From RXIX01 sp003989075 (GTDB lineage Bacteria > Pseudomonadota > Gammaproteobacteria > Competibacterales > Competibacteraceae): DNA of 22,636 nucleotides. Numbering within the stretch: position 1 is the first letter of the stretch; each line of letters starts with the position of its first letter. The notes below the pieces were generated by a model that searched no databases, was not told the DNA's origin, and saw only the letters and a list, made by a program, of their open reading frames with translations. Shown here piece by piece: positions 1 to 8,513 of this stretch. A program made the translations under genes and the position numbers. Location: positions 1 to 22,636 of the forward strand of contig JAKOYN010000024.1 in assembly GCA_029780415.1 (NCBI GenBank), written 5' to 3'.

Positions 1-112
1 TCCAGTAAGTATTAAAAAAATCAAGGAATTGCACAAGTTTTGCAACAAGCTCTTGGCTGTCTCTGGTGAACCGCGGCACATCATAAGCACCGGCTTTGAA
101 GCCACCCGGCTT

Positions 113-156
113 GAATTAAAAAGGCATCCCCTGCCCCATGGCAAAGGGATGCCTTT
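113..156 (-). terminator. Rho-independent terminator of the VOC gene
   Basis: A perfect 11-bp inverted repeat (120-130 with 146-156, arms AAAGGCATCCC and GGGATGCCTTT) encloses a 15-nt loop. Read on the minus strand, the hairpin runs directly into five T residues and then AATTC. It begins 7 bp after the stop codon of the minus-strand gene ending at 163, so it fits that transcript. On the plus strand the T run is only three bases, so the terminator is mainly one-directional. Confidence 0.85.
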
Positions 157-162
157 CAGCAA

Positions 163-642
163 CTAGGCGGCCTGTACCTTCGCGAAGGCCTCGATCACCT
201 CCGCCGGTGCCTGAATCAACTCAATCAGCACACCCTCACCACACAACGGCGCGGCCTCGTTACCCTTCGGGTGAATAAAGCACACATCAAAACCCGCCGC
301 GCCCTTGCGGATACCGCCCGGCGTAAAGCGCATGCCCTGCGCGGTCAACCACTCCACCGCCGCCGCCAGGTTATCGATCCACAGCCCAATATGGTTCAAC
401 TGCGGATCGTGCACCTTCGGCGACTTACCCGGATCGATCGGCTGCATCAGATCCACCTCAACCTTGAACGGCCCCGAACCGATCGCCGCGATATCCTCAT
501 CAACGTTCTCGCGCTCACTGCGGAAATTGCCGGTCAAGGTCAGGCCCAGGGTCTCCACCCAAAGCCTGCTCAGCTTGCCCTTATCCAGCCCGCCGATGGC
601 GATCTGCTGGATGCCCAGCACCTTAAAGGGTCGATCAGACAT
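163..642 (-). CDS. VOC-family protein, methylmalonyl-CoA epimerase-like
   Basis: This 159-residue protein has the two beta-alpha-beta-beta-beta modules of the vicinal oxygen chelate (glyoxalase/epimerase) fold: module one around residues 8-70, module two around 82-145. The start at 642 (MSDRPF) is chosen over an upstream in-frame ATG at 684 because an AGGAGG box lies just before it. Candidate metal ligands are His84 (LNHIGLW) and Glu141 (VLIELIQ). Where epimerases and glyoxalases normally have the first ligand His, this protein has Gln12-Gln13 (GIQQIAIG). The gene is divergent from mutA/mutB, and interconversion of (S)- and (R)-methylmalonyl-CoA is the step that would feed that mutase, so an epimerase role is the best inference. 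A lyase or another VOC activity cannot be excluded. Fold assignment is firm; substrate is moderate. Confidence 0.7.
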   Translation of the reverse strand: MSDRPFKVLGIQQIAIGGLDKGKLSRLWVETLGLTLTGNFRSERENVDEDIAAIGSGPFKVEVDLMQPIDPGKSPKVHDPQLNHIGLWIDNLAAAVEWLTAQGMRFTPGGIRKGAAGFDVCFIHPKGNEAAPLCGEGVLIELIQAPAEVIEAFAKVQAA

Positions 643-817
643 GGTGACCTCCTGAAAATAAACATGAATTGAAAAATCGAACACAATGCTCAGAATGGGC
701 GTTCACCCGTATCCGGGCAAACCCGCGCCCTCAGTATGTCATCCAGACCGCTGATTGCAACCGGACCGCTTCGCCACAGTTAGCCATTCTCAACACGGCA
801 TCCCGGCGCGCTTCGGG

Positions 818-823
818 TATACT
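818..823 (+). promoter_or_regulatory. Possible -10 element for mutAB
   Basis: TATACT lies 52 bp upstream of the mutA start, in the 233-bp gap (643-875) between the divergent VOC gene and mutA. No convincing -35 hexamer is found 16-18 bp upstream (the sequence there is about ACGGCA), so any promoter would be weak or activator-dependent. The rest of the gap shows no gene or clear repeat. A strong ribosome site, GGAGG, sits 6 bp before the mutA ATG. Confidence 0.3.
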
Positions 824-875
824 TTTCCGGTAACGCCTAACCCACGCGTTTCGTTTCCCCTGATGGAGGATCCGC

Positions 876-3029
876 ATGTCAAACCAGCCTCTCGCCCCCG
901 AGCAATCCTCGGGCGCGACCACCCCAAGCTTCAACGAATTTCCCCCGGTTTCCTACGACGAATGGCGCAAGGCCGCTGAAAAGGCCCTCAAGGGCGCGCC
1001 CTTCGAAAAGCGCCTGATCACCCGCACCTACGAAGGAATCAGCCTGCAGCCGATCTATCGCCAGGAAGACATTCAGGGCCTGCCCCACCTGGACGGCCTG
1101 CCCGGCTTTGCCCCCTATGCACGCGGCGCCGACGCCCTCGGCTACGTGACCCGAAACTGGGATGTCGCCCAGGAACTGCCCTACGCCACGCCGGCTACTT
1201 TCAACGCCGCCCTGCGCACCGACCTGGAACGCGGCCAGAACGCCATCAATCTGGTGCTCGACGCGCCCACTCTGGCCGGTCTCGACGCCGATGATCCGGC
1301 TGCCGCAAACGTCGGCGCCCACGGTCTATCGATCTCCAGCGTTGCCGACCTTGCCACCGCGCTGGCCGGCGTCGATCTGGCCAGCACACCGATCTATATC
1401 CAGGCCAGCACCAGCGCCCTGAGCTTCACCGCCCTGCTGGCAGCCCTGCTGCAACAACAGGGTCAGTCGCCAACCGTGCTGCGCGGCGCCATCGGCATGG
1501 ACCCGCTCGGCCAACTGGCCCGCGATGGCCAGTTGCCACGCGACCTCGCCGGCATCTATGACGCCATGGCACAGCTCACCACCTGGGCTGCCAGCCACGC
1601 GCCCCACCTGCAAACCCTCACCGTCCAGGGCCATCCCTATCACGACGGTGGCGCCAGCACCACCCAGGAACTGGCCTTTGCCCTGGCGACCGCAGTTGAC
1701 TACATCCGCGCCCTGCAAAGTCGCGGCCTGGACATCGACACCATCGCCCCGCGCATCCGTTTTGCGCTGTCAATCGGCAGCAACTTCTTCATGGAAATTG
1801 CCCGGCTGCGCGCCGCGCGCCTGCTGTGGGCCAAGATCGTCATGGCCTTCGGCGGCAATGCCGAGTCGCAGAAGATGCACATCCACGCCCGTACCTCGGC
1901 CTGGAACCAGACGGTCTACGACCCGCACGTCAACCTGCTGCGCACCACCACCGAAGCCTTCTCCAGCGTGGTCGGCGGCTGCGACAGCCTGCACGTCTCG
2001 CCCTTCGACGAACTGCTCGGCGCGCCGGACGAATTCTCGCGGCGCATCGCCCGCAATACCCACATCATTCTGCGTGAGGAAAGCCACCTCAACCGTACCG
2101 TCGATCCCGCCGGTGGTTCCTGGTACGTCGAAACCCTGACCGATGCCGTGGCCCGCCAGACCTGGGAGCTGTTCCAGGCGGTCGAAAAGCAGGGCGGCAT
2201 GGCCCAGGCACTGGCCGCCGGCCAGCCGCAACGGCAGGTCGCCGAAACTGCCACTGCTCGCGCCGCCAACATCGCCAAGCGCAAGGATGTGTTCGTCGGT
2301 ACCAACATGTACCCGAACATCAAGGAAAACCGCCTGGCTGCGACGCCGGTCGACAGCGCGGCGCTCAAGGCCGAACGCGCCACCGTGCTCAGCGCAGTAC
2401 GGGCGAGCGCCGATACCGCTGCCCGCCTGGCCGCGCTTGGGCAACTGGGCAGCACCGCCAGCGTCGCAGCCGCCATCGCCGCTGCTGCCGCCGGTGCCAC
2501 GCTTGGCGAAATCGCCCGCGCCCTGCGCGGCAGTGCCCAGCCCGGCCCGACCATCAATGCCATCTGTGCCCAGCGCGGCGCCCGGCCCTTCGAGCAGTTG
2601 CGCGAAACCGCCGAAGCCTACACCGCGCGCAATGGCCAGCGCCCACAGGTATTCCTGGCCACCATGGGCCCGCTGGCCCAGCACAAGGCCCGCGCCGATT
2701 TCGCCACCGCCTTCCTCGGCGTGGGCGGCTTCGAAACCATCTATCCAGCCGGCTTTGACAGCCCCGATGCAGCGGCCACCGCTGCGCTGGCCTCCGGCGC
2801 CAAGGCCGTGGTGATCTGCTCCACCGATGCCAGCTATCCCGACATCGTGCCGGCCCTGGTGCAGGCGCTCAAACAGGCCAAGCCCGATCTGAGCATCCTG
2901 CTGGCCGGCTACCCGGCTGAGCATGTCGAAGCCTTCAAGGCCGCCGGCATCGCTGACTTCATCCACCTGAACGCCAACTGCCAGGCGCTGCTGTCGAACC
3001 TGCAGAAGAACATGGGGGTCGCCCAATGA
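876..3029 (+). CDS. mutA: Methylmalonyl-CoA mutase small (beta) subunit
   Basis: This 717-residue protein is the non-catalytic partner in the heterodimeric adenosylcobalamin-dependent methylmalonyl-CoA mutase, which converts (R)-methylmalonyl-CoA to succinyl-CoA. The N-terminal arm and TIM-barrel domain (about residues 20-480) show the family pattern, for example IGSNFFMEIARLRAARLLWAK and DPAGGSWYVE. The C-terminal cobalamin-type domain (about 590-717) is degenerate: at residue 597 onward it reads MGPLAQHKARAD, where the catalytic subunit has the DxHxxG cobalamin-ligand motif. This is the expected mark of the small subunit. The start has GGAGG 6 bp upstream. The stop overlaps the mutB start by 4 bp (ATGA), indicating translational coupling. 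At 717 residues it is longer than many small subunits, through Ala-rich linkers around residues 500-560. Confidence 0.95.
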   Translation: MSNQPLAPEQSSGATTPSFNEFPPVSYDEWRKAAEKALKGAPFEKRLITRTYEGISLQPIYRQEDIQGLPHLDGLPGFAPYARGADALGYVTRNWDVAQELPYATPATFNAALRTDLERGQNAINLVLDAPTLAGLDADDPAAANVGAHGLSISSVADLATALAGVDLASTPIYIQASTSALSFTALLAALLQQQGQSPTVLRGAIGMDPLGQLARDGQLPRDLAGIYDAMAQLTTWAASHAPHLQTLTVQGHPYHDGGASTTQELAFALATAVDYIRALQSRGLDIDTIAPRIRFALSIGSNFFMEIARLRAARLLWAKIVMAFGGNAESQKMHIHARTSAWNQTVYDPHVNLLRTTTEAFSSVVGGCDSLHVSPFDELLGAPDEFSRRIARNTHIILREESHLNRTVDPAGGSWYVETLTDAVARQTWELFQAVEKQGGMAQALAAGQPQRQVAETATARAANIAKRKDVFVGTNMYPNIKENRLAATPVDSAALKAERATVLSAVRASADTAARLAALGQLGSTASVAAAIAAAAAGATLGEIARALRGSAQPGPTINAICAQRGARPFEQLRETAEAYTARNGQRPQVFLATMGPLAQHKARADFATAFLGVGGFETIYPAGFDSPDAAATAALASGAKAVVICSTDASYPDIVPALVQALKQAKPDLSILLAGYPAEHVEAFKAAGIADFIHLNANCQALLSNLQKNMGVAQ

Positions 3030-5206
3030 GCATGTCACCGGACTTCACCACCCTGGACTATGGCCTGGACTTCTCCAAGCCCAGCTTCGCCGAGTGGAAG
3101 GCGACGGTAGAAAAGACCACCGGCAAGACGCTCGAACACCTGGTCTCGGCGACCATGGAACAGATCGACGTCCAACCCCTGTATACCGCCGCTGATCTGC
3201 AGGGCCTGACGCATCTGGGCTATGTGGCCGGCGTAGCACCGTTCCTGCGCGGCCCCTATCCGACCATGTATGTGGCCCAGCCGTGGACGGTACGCCAGTA
3301 CGCCGGCTTCTCCACCGCCGAGGAATCCAACGCCTTCTACCGCCGCAACCTCGCCGCCGGCCAGAAGGGCCTGTCGATCGCCTTTGACCTGGCCACCCAC
3401 CGTGGTTATGACTCCGATCATCCGCGCGTGGTCGGCGATGTCGGCAAGGCCGGCGTGGCCATCGATTCGATTCTGGATATGGAAATCCTGTTCGGCGGTA
3501 TTCCGCTCGATCAGATGTCGGTGTCGATGACCATGAACGGCGCGGTGCTGCCGGTGATGGCCTTCTACATCGTCGCCGCCGAAGAACAGGGCGTTGCCCA
3601 TGACAAGCTCACCGGTACCATTCAGAACGATATTCTGAAAGAGTACATGGTGCGCAACACCTACATTTATCCGCCGGAACCGTCGATCCGCATCATCGGC
3701 GACATCTTCTCCTACACCTCCAAGGAGATGCCGAAATTCAACAGCATCTCGATCTCCGGCTACCACATGCAGGAAGCCGGCGCCACCGCTGATCTGGAAC
3801 TGGGCTATACCCTGGCGGACGGGCTGGAATACGTGCGTACCGGCATCAAGGCCGGGATGAGCGTCGATACCTTCGCCCCGCGTCTGTCGTTCTTCTGGGC
3901 CATCGGCATGAACTACTTCATGGAAGTAGCCAAGATGCGCGCCGGGCGGCTGCTGTGGGCCAAGATCATCAAGCAGTTTGATCCCAAGAACGAGAAGTCG
4001 ATGGCGCTGCGCACGCATAGCCAGACCTCGGGCTGGAGTCTGACCGAGCAGGATCCGTTCAACAACGTCACCCGCACCTGCGTCGAAGCGCTGGCGGCAG
4101 CGCTTGGCCACACCCAGTCGCTGCACACCAACGCCCTGGACGAGGCCATCGCCCTGCCGACCGATTTCTCGGCGCGCATCGCCCGTAACACCCAGCTCTA
4201 TCTGCAGGATGAAACGGCGATCTGCAAGGTGCTCGATCCCTGGGGCGGTTCCTACTATGTCGAGGCGCTGACCAACGAACTGGTCAAGCGCGCCTGGGGC
4301 CATATTCAGGAAGTGGAAAGCCTCGGCGGCATGACCAAGGCCATCGAAACCGGCCTGCCGAAGATGCGCATCGAGGAAGCAGCGGCGCGGCGTCAGGCGC
4401 AGATTGACTCCGGCAAGGAAACCATCGTCGGCGTCAACAAGTACCGGCTGGCCAAGGAAGATCCGCTCGACATCCTCAACATCGACAACACCGCCGTGCG
4501 CGAAGCACAGGTGCAGCGTCTGCACAAGCTGCGCGCCAACCGTGACGAAGCCAAGGTGAAAGCCTGCCTGAGCGCCATCACCGAGGCCGCGTCCAGCGGT
4601 TCCGGCAATCTGCTGGAAAAGGCGGTCGAAGCGGCGCGCGCGCGGGCTTCGCTGGGCGAAATCTCCGACGCAATGGAGAAGGTATTCGGCCGGCACAAGG
4701 CGGTGATCCGCGCCATTTCCGGCGTCTACAGCAGCGAGTTTGGCGAAAATGAAGAAATCGCCAAGGTCCGGCAGATGGCCGATGAGTTCGAAAAGAACGA
4801 AGGCCGCCGGCCACGCATCCTGGTCGCCAAGCTGGGTCAGGATGGCCATGACCGCGGTGCGAAGGTCATTGCGACCGCATTCGCCGATCTTGGCTTCGAT
4901 GTGGATATCGGCGCGCTGTTCCAGACCCCGGAGGAAGTAGCCCGACAGGCGGTGGAAAACGACGTGCACGTCGTCGGCATGAGTTCGCTGGCTGCCGGAC
5001 ACAAGACCCTGCTGCCGCAACTGGTCGCCGAGCTGAAGAAGCTGGGCCGCGAGGACATCATGGTGGTGATTGGCGGCGTTATCCCCGCCCAGGACTATGA
5101 GTACCTCAAGGCCAATGGCGCCGCTGCCATTTTCGGCCCCGGCACGGTGATTCCGGTTGCCGCACAGAAGGTGATCGAGGAACTGAACCTGCGCCTCGCG
5201 GCGTGA
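3026..5206 (+). CDS. mutB: Methylmalonyl-CoA mutase large (alpha) catalytic subunit
   Basis: This 726-residue protein is close to the classical large-subunit length. It carries the substrate-binding TIM barrel (about residues 30-560) and a C-terminal cobalamin-binding domain (about 595-726). Visible landmarks are RGPYPTMY with the active-site Tyr at 82, the block SMTMNGAVLP, RTHSQTSGWSL, and DGHDRG at 606-611, in which His608 would be the lower axial cobalt ligand. SSLAAGHKT and GGVIP follow as in other B12 domains. The TMY signature points to methylmalonyl-CoA rather than a larger acyl-CoA as substrate. It overlaps mutA by 4 bp and would form the MutAB dimer. A second in-frame ATG at 3032 is a possible alternative start. 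Its product, succinyl-CoA, enters the TCA cycle. Confidence 0.97.
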   Translation: MSMSPDFTTLDYGLDFSKPSFAEWKATVEKTTGKTLEHLVSATMEQIDVQPLYTAADLQGLTHLGYVAGVAPFLRGPYPTMYVAQPWTVRQYAGFSTAEESNAFYRRNLAAGQKGLSIAFDLATHRGYDSDHPRVVGDVGKAGVAIDSILDMEILFGGIPLDQMSVSMTMNGAVLPVMAFYIVAAEEQGVAHDKLTGTIQNDILKEYMVRNTYIYPPEPSIRIIGDIFSYTSKEMPKFNSISISGYHMQEAGATADLELGYTLADGLEYVRTGIKAGMSVDTFAPRLSFFWAIGMNYFMEVAKMRAGRLLWAKIIKQFDPKNEKSMALRTHSQTSGWSLTEQDPFNNVTRTCVEALAAALGHTQSLHTNALDEAIALPTDFSARIARNTQLYLQDETAICKVLDPWGGSYYVEALTNELVKRAWGHIQEVESLGGMTKAIETGLPKMRIEEAAARRQAQIDSGKETIVGVNKYRLAKEDPLDILNIDNTAVREAQVQRLHKLRANRDEAKVKACLSAITEAASSGSGNLLEKAVEAARARASLGEISDAMEKVFGRHKAVIRAISGVYSSEFGENEEIAKVRQMADEFEKNEGRRPRILVAKLGQDGHDRGAKVIATAFADLGFDVDIGALFQTPEEVARQAVENDVHVVGMSSLAAGHKTLLPQLVAELKKLGREDIMVVIGGVIPAQDYEYLKANGAAAIFGPGTVIPVAAQKVIEELNLRLAA

Positions 5207-5207
5207 T

Positions 5208-5255
5208 CCTGCTGTAGAAATGGTGAACAGCAGGGTGGGCAATGTCCACCCTGCT
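5208..5255 (+). terminator. Two overlapping hairpins after mutB
   Basis: Right after the mutB stop, CCTGCTG (5208-5214) can pair with CAGCAGG (5228-5234). The latter overlaps AGCAGGGTGG (5229-5238), which pairs perfectly with CCACCCTGCT (5246-5255) over a 7-nt loop. The two hairpins exclude each other. No T tract follows, so this is either a Rho-independent-like end of weak strength or an RNA-stabilising structure; the 10-bp hairpin is the stronger. Confidence 0.5.
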
Positions 5256-5307
5256 TCGCCGCATGAAAACTGCTCGTTCCTGAATAAAATTGCAACACGT
5301 CAATCAG

Positions 5308-5336
5308 TTGTTACTTCGGTGAAAAGCCTGTGTATA
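5308..5336 (+). promoter_or_regulatory. Sigma70-type promoter of the DUF559 gene
   Basis: TTGTTA (5308-5313) and TGTATA (5331-5336) are separated by exactly 17 bp in an AT-rich stretch directly upstream of the nuclease-like gene. The -10 region continues as TATATA. Together with the hairpins behind mutB this suggests the inserted gene is expressed separately from mutAB. Confidence 0.5.
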
Positions 5337-5373
5337 TATAGCGCACTGATTCAACCATGACGGTAAACAATGC

Positions 5374-6201
5374 ATGGCCAAACGCTTCCACCAGAACAAC
5401 AATGAAGAAAAGGACACGCTTATTGCCTTGCTGAAATACAGGCGTGATCTTGATCTTTTATTCAGGGAAAAATGGTATCGGATTCCGGTTAAATATGCGC
5501 CAAAAATGGTCAGGGAAGGCACAATACGCTACCTGGCTTTTTATCAACCAGCCACTTTTAAAGAGGAAGCATTCAAGATCTGCTGGTATGGCCCAGTACA
5601 GAGCATTTCCAAATTAAAACGTCGGGATCTACTGCCTGATGAATCCAGCCATCCCAATGCCGATACCCTGTACTACAGAATAGAACTGGCGGAATTATCA
5701 AAACTTGCCAATCCCATCATCAGCCGTAGAAAACGCAGAATGCTGTTTATTACCACAACCTTTCAGAAACTGAAAAGCGCCAGAGAGTTAAATGATGTTT
5801 TCCTGGAAAGTCCACTGGAAGAGAGGTTCTGGGAACGGTTAAAACAGGAAAGAATTGATGCGGAGCGGCAGTTGCTGGCGCAGATTAAACAGCATATTTT
5901 TTACCTGGATTTTGCCATTTTCAGCATGAACGGGAAGATCAATGTAGAATGTGATGGCGACACCTACCACACAAGCAAGGCGGATGTAAAAAGAGATAAA
6001 AAACGCTCCAATATACTGCAGACTGATGGATGGGCAGTATTACGCTACACAACAGATCAAATTAACCATAATCTGGAATACTGTATTCAGCAGGTTAAGG
6101 AAACCGTCAATCAATATGGCGGCCTGCAGGATGCGATTGATCCCTCAAAGCATCGCTATCTGGATGATGGCAATAACCAGCTTCGATTATTCACCGAATA
6201 G
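5374..6201 (+). CDS. DUF559/Vsr-like endonuclease-domain protein
   Basis: This 275-residue protein has a C-terminal PD-(D/E)XK-type domain of the DUF559 / very-short-patch-repair superfamily: Asp179 (YLDFAIF), then ECDGDTYH starting at Glu192, followed by basic residues (VKRDKKRSNIL) and GWAVLRYT. The N-terminal half (DLLFREKWYRIPVKYAP, then IRYLAFYQPATF) resembles a module I recall from other uncharacterised DUF559 proteins. Substrate and role are unknown; nuclease activity is inferred from the motif only. The gene is much richer in A and T than its neighbours and uses codons such as AAA, ATA and TTA freely, a sign of horizontal acquisition. It sits between mutB and meaB, which are normally adjacent, with its own promoter. 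The start has no good ribosome site, so the exact N terminus is uncertain. Confidence 0.75.
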   Translation: MAKRFHQNNNEEKDTLIALLKYRRDLDLLFREKWYRIPVKYAPKMVREGTIRYLAFYQPATFKEEAFKICWYGPVQSISKLKRRDLLPDESSHPNADTLYYRIELAELSKLANPIISRRKRRMLFITTTFQKLKSARELNDVFLESPLEERFWERLKQERIDAERQLLAQIKQHIFYLDFAIFSMNGKINVECDGDTYHTSKADVKRDKKRSNILQTDGWAVLRYTTDQINHNLEYCIQQVKETVNQYGGLQDAIDPSKHRYLDDGNNQLRLFTE

Positions 6202-6287
6202 AAATTCAATGTCCAGCCTGGACTTAACCCGAGCTGCGCTGCCGTATCAGGCCGTTAGTTCAACTCAAACCGTTGGCATTAAAAACC

Positions 6288-7418
6288 ATGACCCGAAAAC
6301 ACCACAAACCCGACTGGGTCCCCGAAAACGCCGGTGCGGAATTCACCACCTCGGTCATGTCCGGCGTCGATGGCGGTCATGACGGCCTGCCCGGTCAAAC
6401 CCGCCAGGTGCCGCCGCGCACACACATTCCGCGGCGGCGGCGCCTGACCGTGGATGAATACGTCGCCGGCGTGCTCAGCGGTGATCGCAACGTCATGGCT
6501 CAGGCTATCACTCTGATCGAAAGCAATGCTGCCGCGCACTTCGATATGGCGCAGGAAGTTCTGCGGCAACTGATCCCCAGCACCGGCAATTCGATCCGCG
6601 TCGGCATCACCGGCGTGCCCGGCGTGGGCAAGAGCACGTTTATTGAAGCGCTTGGCCTGCACCTGTGCGAGCAGGGGCACAAGGTAGCGGTGCTGGCGGT
6701 GGACCCAAGCAGTACGGTGACGCGCGGCAGCATCCTCGGTGATAAGACCCGCATGGAACTGCTCTCGCGTGATCTGCGCGCCTTCATCCGGCCTTCACCC
6801 TCAGCCGGCACGCTCGGCGGCGTCGCGCGCAAAAGCCGCGAAACGATCCTGATCTGCGAGGCAGCCGGTTTCGACGTCATCCTGGTGGAAACCGTCGGCG
6901 TCGGCCAGAGCGAAACCACGGTGCGCTCGATGGTCGATTTCTTCCTGCTGCTGATGCTGGCCGGAGCTGGCGATGAATTGCAGGGCATCAAGAAAGGCAT
7001 CATGGAGCTGGCCGATGCGCTGCTGGTCAACAAGGCCGATGGCGATAACAAGGTACGCGCTAATGCCGCCCGCGCCGATTACAACCGCGCCCTGCACTAC
7101 CTCGCCCCGGCCACCGAGGGCTGGCGCACCAAGGCCTATACCTGCTCGGCGGTCAGCGGCGACGGCATCGGCGCCATCTGGCAGGTGATCAAGGAATTTC
7201 ACCAGCAGATCACCGCCAGCGGCGTATTTGCAAAGCGCCGTCAGCGGCAGACCCTGGACTGGGTGTACTCGATGGTCGAGGAGCACCTGCGCACCAGCTT
7301 TTTTAACCACAGCGGTGTCGGCAACATCCGCGCGGCGGTAGAACAGGCCGTCATCGAAGGCCACCTGCCACCCACCGTCGCAGCCCAGCAACTGATTCAC
7401 CAATACGAAAATTACTAA
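6288..7418 (+). CDS. meaB: MeaB/ArgK G-protein chaperone of methylmalonyl-CoA mutase
   Basis: This 376-residue G3E-family GTPase protects and reloads adenosylcobalamin-dependent methylmalonyl-CoA mutase. It has a Walker A motif GVPGVGKS (109-116), DPSS after strand two, ETVGVGQSE as the switch/Walker B region, and NKADGD as the base-recognition motif. The start at ATG 6288 (MTRKHHKPDW) is chosen over a TTG at 6273; neither has a clear ribosome site, but the KPDW..GAEF opening is familiar from related proteins. The N-terminal extension of about 50 residues makes it slightly longer than the minimal family. It is the functional partner of mutAB, from which it is separated by the nuclease-like island, and lies 27 bp before mcl, so these two are probably co-transcribed. 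Confidence 0.93.
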   Translation: MTRKHHKPDWVPENAGAEFTTSVMSGVDGGHDGLPGQTRQVPPRTHIPRRRRLTVDEYVAGVLSGDRNVMAQAITLIESNAAAHFDMAQEVLRQLIPSTGNSIRVGITGVPGVGKSTFIEALGLHLCEQGHKVAVLAVDPSSTVTRGSILGDKTRMELLSRDLRAFIRPSPSAGTLGGVARKSRETILICEAAGFDVILVETVGVGQSETTVRSMVDFFLLLMLAGAGDELQGIKKGIMELADALLVNKADGDNKVRANAARADYNRALHYLAPATEGWRTKAYTCSAVSGDGIGAIWQVIKEFHQQITASGVFAKRRQRQTLDWVYSMVEEHLRTSFFNHSGVGNIRAAVEQAVIEGHLPPTVAAQQLIHQYENY

Positions 7419-7445
7419 CAGCTTCTCATCACCCGGAGAACAACC

Positions 7446-8498
7446 ATGCTGCGCAGTCCCCGTGATTTTTTTAAAGCCAAGGTCGTCGGTGCGCCCGAAC
7501 CGCTCCGTGAAATTCCGGTGCGGCCATCGCGCATGATCCACTTCTTCGATCCGAGCAATCCGAAGATGGCCGCCAAAGTGCCGGATATCGCCAAGACTGT
7601 GGATATCCTGCTCGGCAATCTGGAAGACGCGGTGCCGATCGACCGCAAGGAAGCGGCCCGCGAAGGTCTGGTGCAGGTCGGTAAGAGTGTCGATTTTGGC
7701 CACACCCAGTTCTGGACCCGGGTCAACAGCCTCGACAGCCCCTGGTTCCTCGATGACCTGATCCGGCTGGTGGGCGAAATCGGCGACAAGCTCGACGTGA
7801 TCATGCTGCCCAAGATTCAGGGCGCCTGGGATATTCACTTCGTCGATCAACTGCTGGCGCAACTGGAAGCCAAGTACGGCGTGCACAAGCCGCTGATGAT
7901 CCACGCCATTCTGGAAACCGCGCTTGGCGTGGCCAATGTCGATGAGATCGCCAACGCCAGTCCGCGCATGCAGGGCATGAGTCTGGGCCCGGCCGATCTG
8001 GCGGCCTCGCGGCGCATGAAGACCACCCGGGTCGGTGGTGGCCATCCTGATTATCTGGTGCGCACCGATCCCGATCCGGCCAATCCCGGCGCGCCGCGGC
8101 CGACCGCACAGCAGGATCTGTGGCATTACACCATGGCCAAGATGGTTGATGCCTGCGCCAGCGTCGGCGCGCTGCCTTTCTACGGCCCGTTTGGCGATAT
8201 CGCCGACCTGGTGGCCTGCGAGGATCAGTTCCGCAATGCCTATCTGATGGGTTGCGTCGGTACCTGGACTCTGCATCCCAACCAGATTGCCATTGCCAAG
8301 CGGGTATTCAGCCCGAAGCCGGAGGAAGTGACCTGGGCCAAGCGGGTCATCGAGGCCATGCCCGATGGCAGCGGCGCGGTGATGATCGACGGCAAGATGC
8401 AGGACGACGCCACCTGGAAACAGTGCAAGGTGGTGCTCAATCTCGCCCAGTTGATCGCCGAGCGCGACGCTGAGTACAAGGCACTGTACGGGCTCTGA
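7446..8498 (+). CDS. mcl1: L-malyl-CoA/beta-methylmalyl-CoA lyase
   Basis: This 350-residue HpcH/HpaI (CitE-like) aldolase closely follows the Chloroflexus/Rhodobacter Mcl type from end to end. Landmarks are GNLEDAVPID (58-66), WTRVNSLDSPW, the Mg ligands Glu157 (ILETALGV) and Asp184 (SLGPADLAASR), MKTTRVGGGHP and MPDGSGAVMIDGKMQDDATW near the C terminus. The family reversibly cleaves beta-methylmalyl-CoA to propionyl-CoA and glyoxylate, and L-malyl-CoA to acetyl-CoA and glyoxylate. Downstream of meaB and mutAB it would produce or consume the propionyl-CoA that, after carboxylation, feeds the mutase. GGAGA lies 8 bp before the ATG. Citrate lyase itself is unlikely because no citD/citF neighbours are present and the long C-terminal region is Mcl-specific. 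Confidence 0.9.
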   Translation: MLRSPRDFFKAKVVGAPEPLREIPVRPSRMIHFFDPSNPKMAAKVPDIAKTVDILLGNLEDAVPIDRKEAAREGLVQVGKSVDFGHTQFWTRVNSLDSPWFLDDLIRLVGEIGDKLDVIMLPKIQGAWDIHFVDQLLAQLEAKYGVHKPLMIHAILETALGVANVDEIANASPRMQGMSLGPADLAASRRMKTTRVGGGHPDYLVRTDPDPANPGAPRPTAQQDLWHYTMAKMVDACASVGALPFYGPFGDIADLVACEDQFRNAYLMGCVGTWTLHPNQIAIAKRVFSPKPEEVTWAKRVIEAMPDGSGAVMIDGKMQDDATWKQCKVVLNLAQLIAERDAEYKALYGL

Positions 8499-8513
8499 GC
8501 CGCTGTTGAGATC

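Noticed and set aside
1..112. Open frames at the left edge, on the plus strand (2-166) and in register on the minus strand (for example VPRFTRDSQELVAKLVQFLDFF)
   Set aside because: Both are short, run off the window, have no supported start or recognisable domain, and codon use favours neither; the sequence to the left is needed.
3035..5242. 735-residue antisense frame over mutB, and similar long antisense frames at 1770-3038, 6801-8276 and 18891-20396
   Set aside because: They mirror strongly conserved genes in GC-rich DNA, have low-complexity His/Gly/Gln-rich translations and no domain resemblance.
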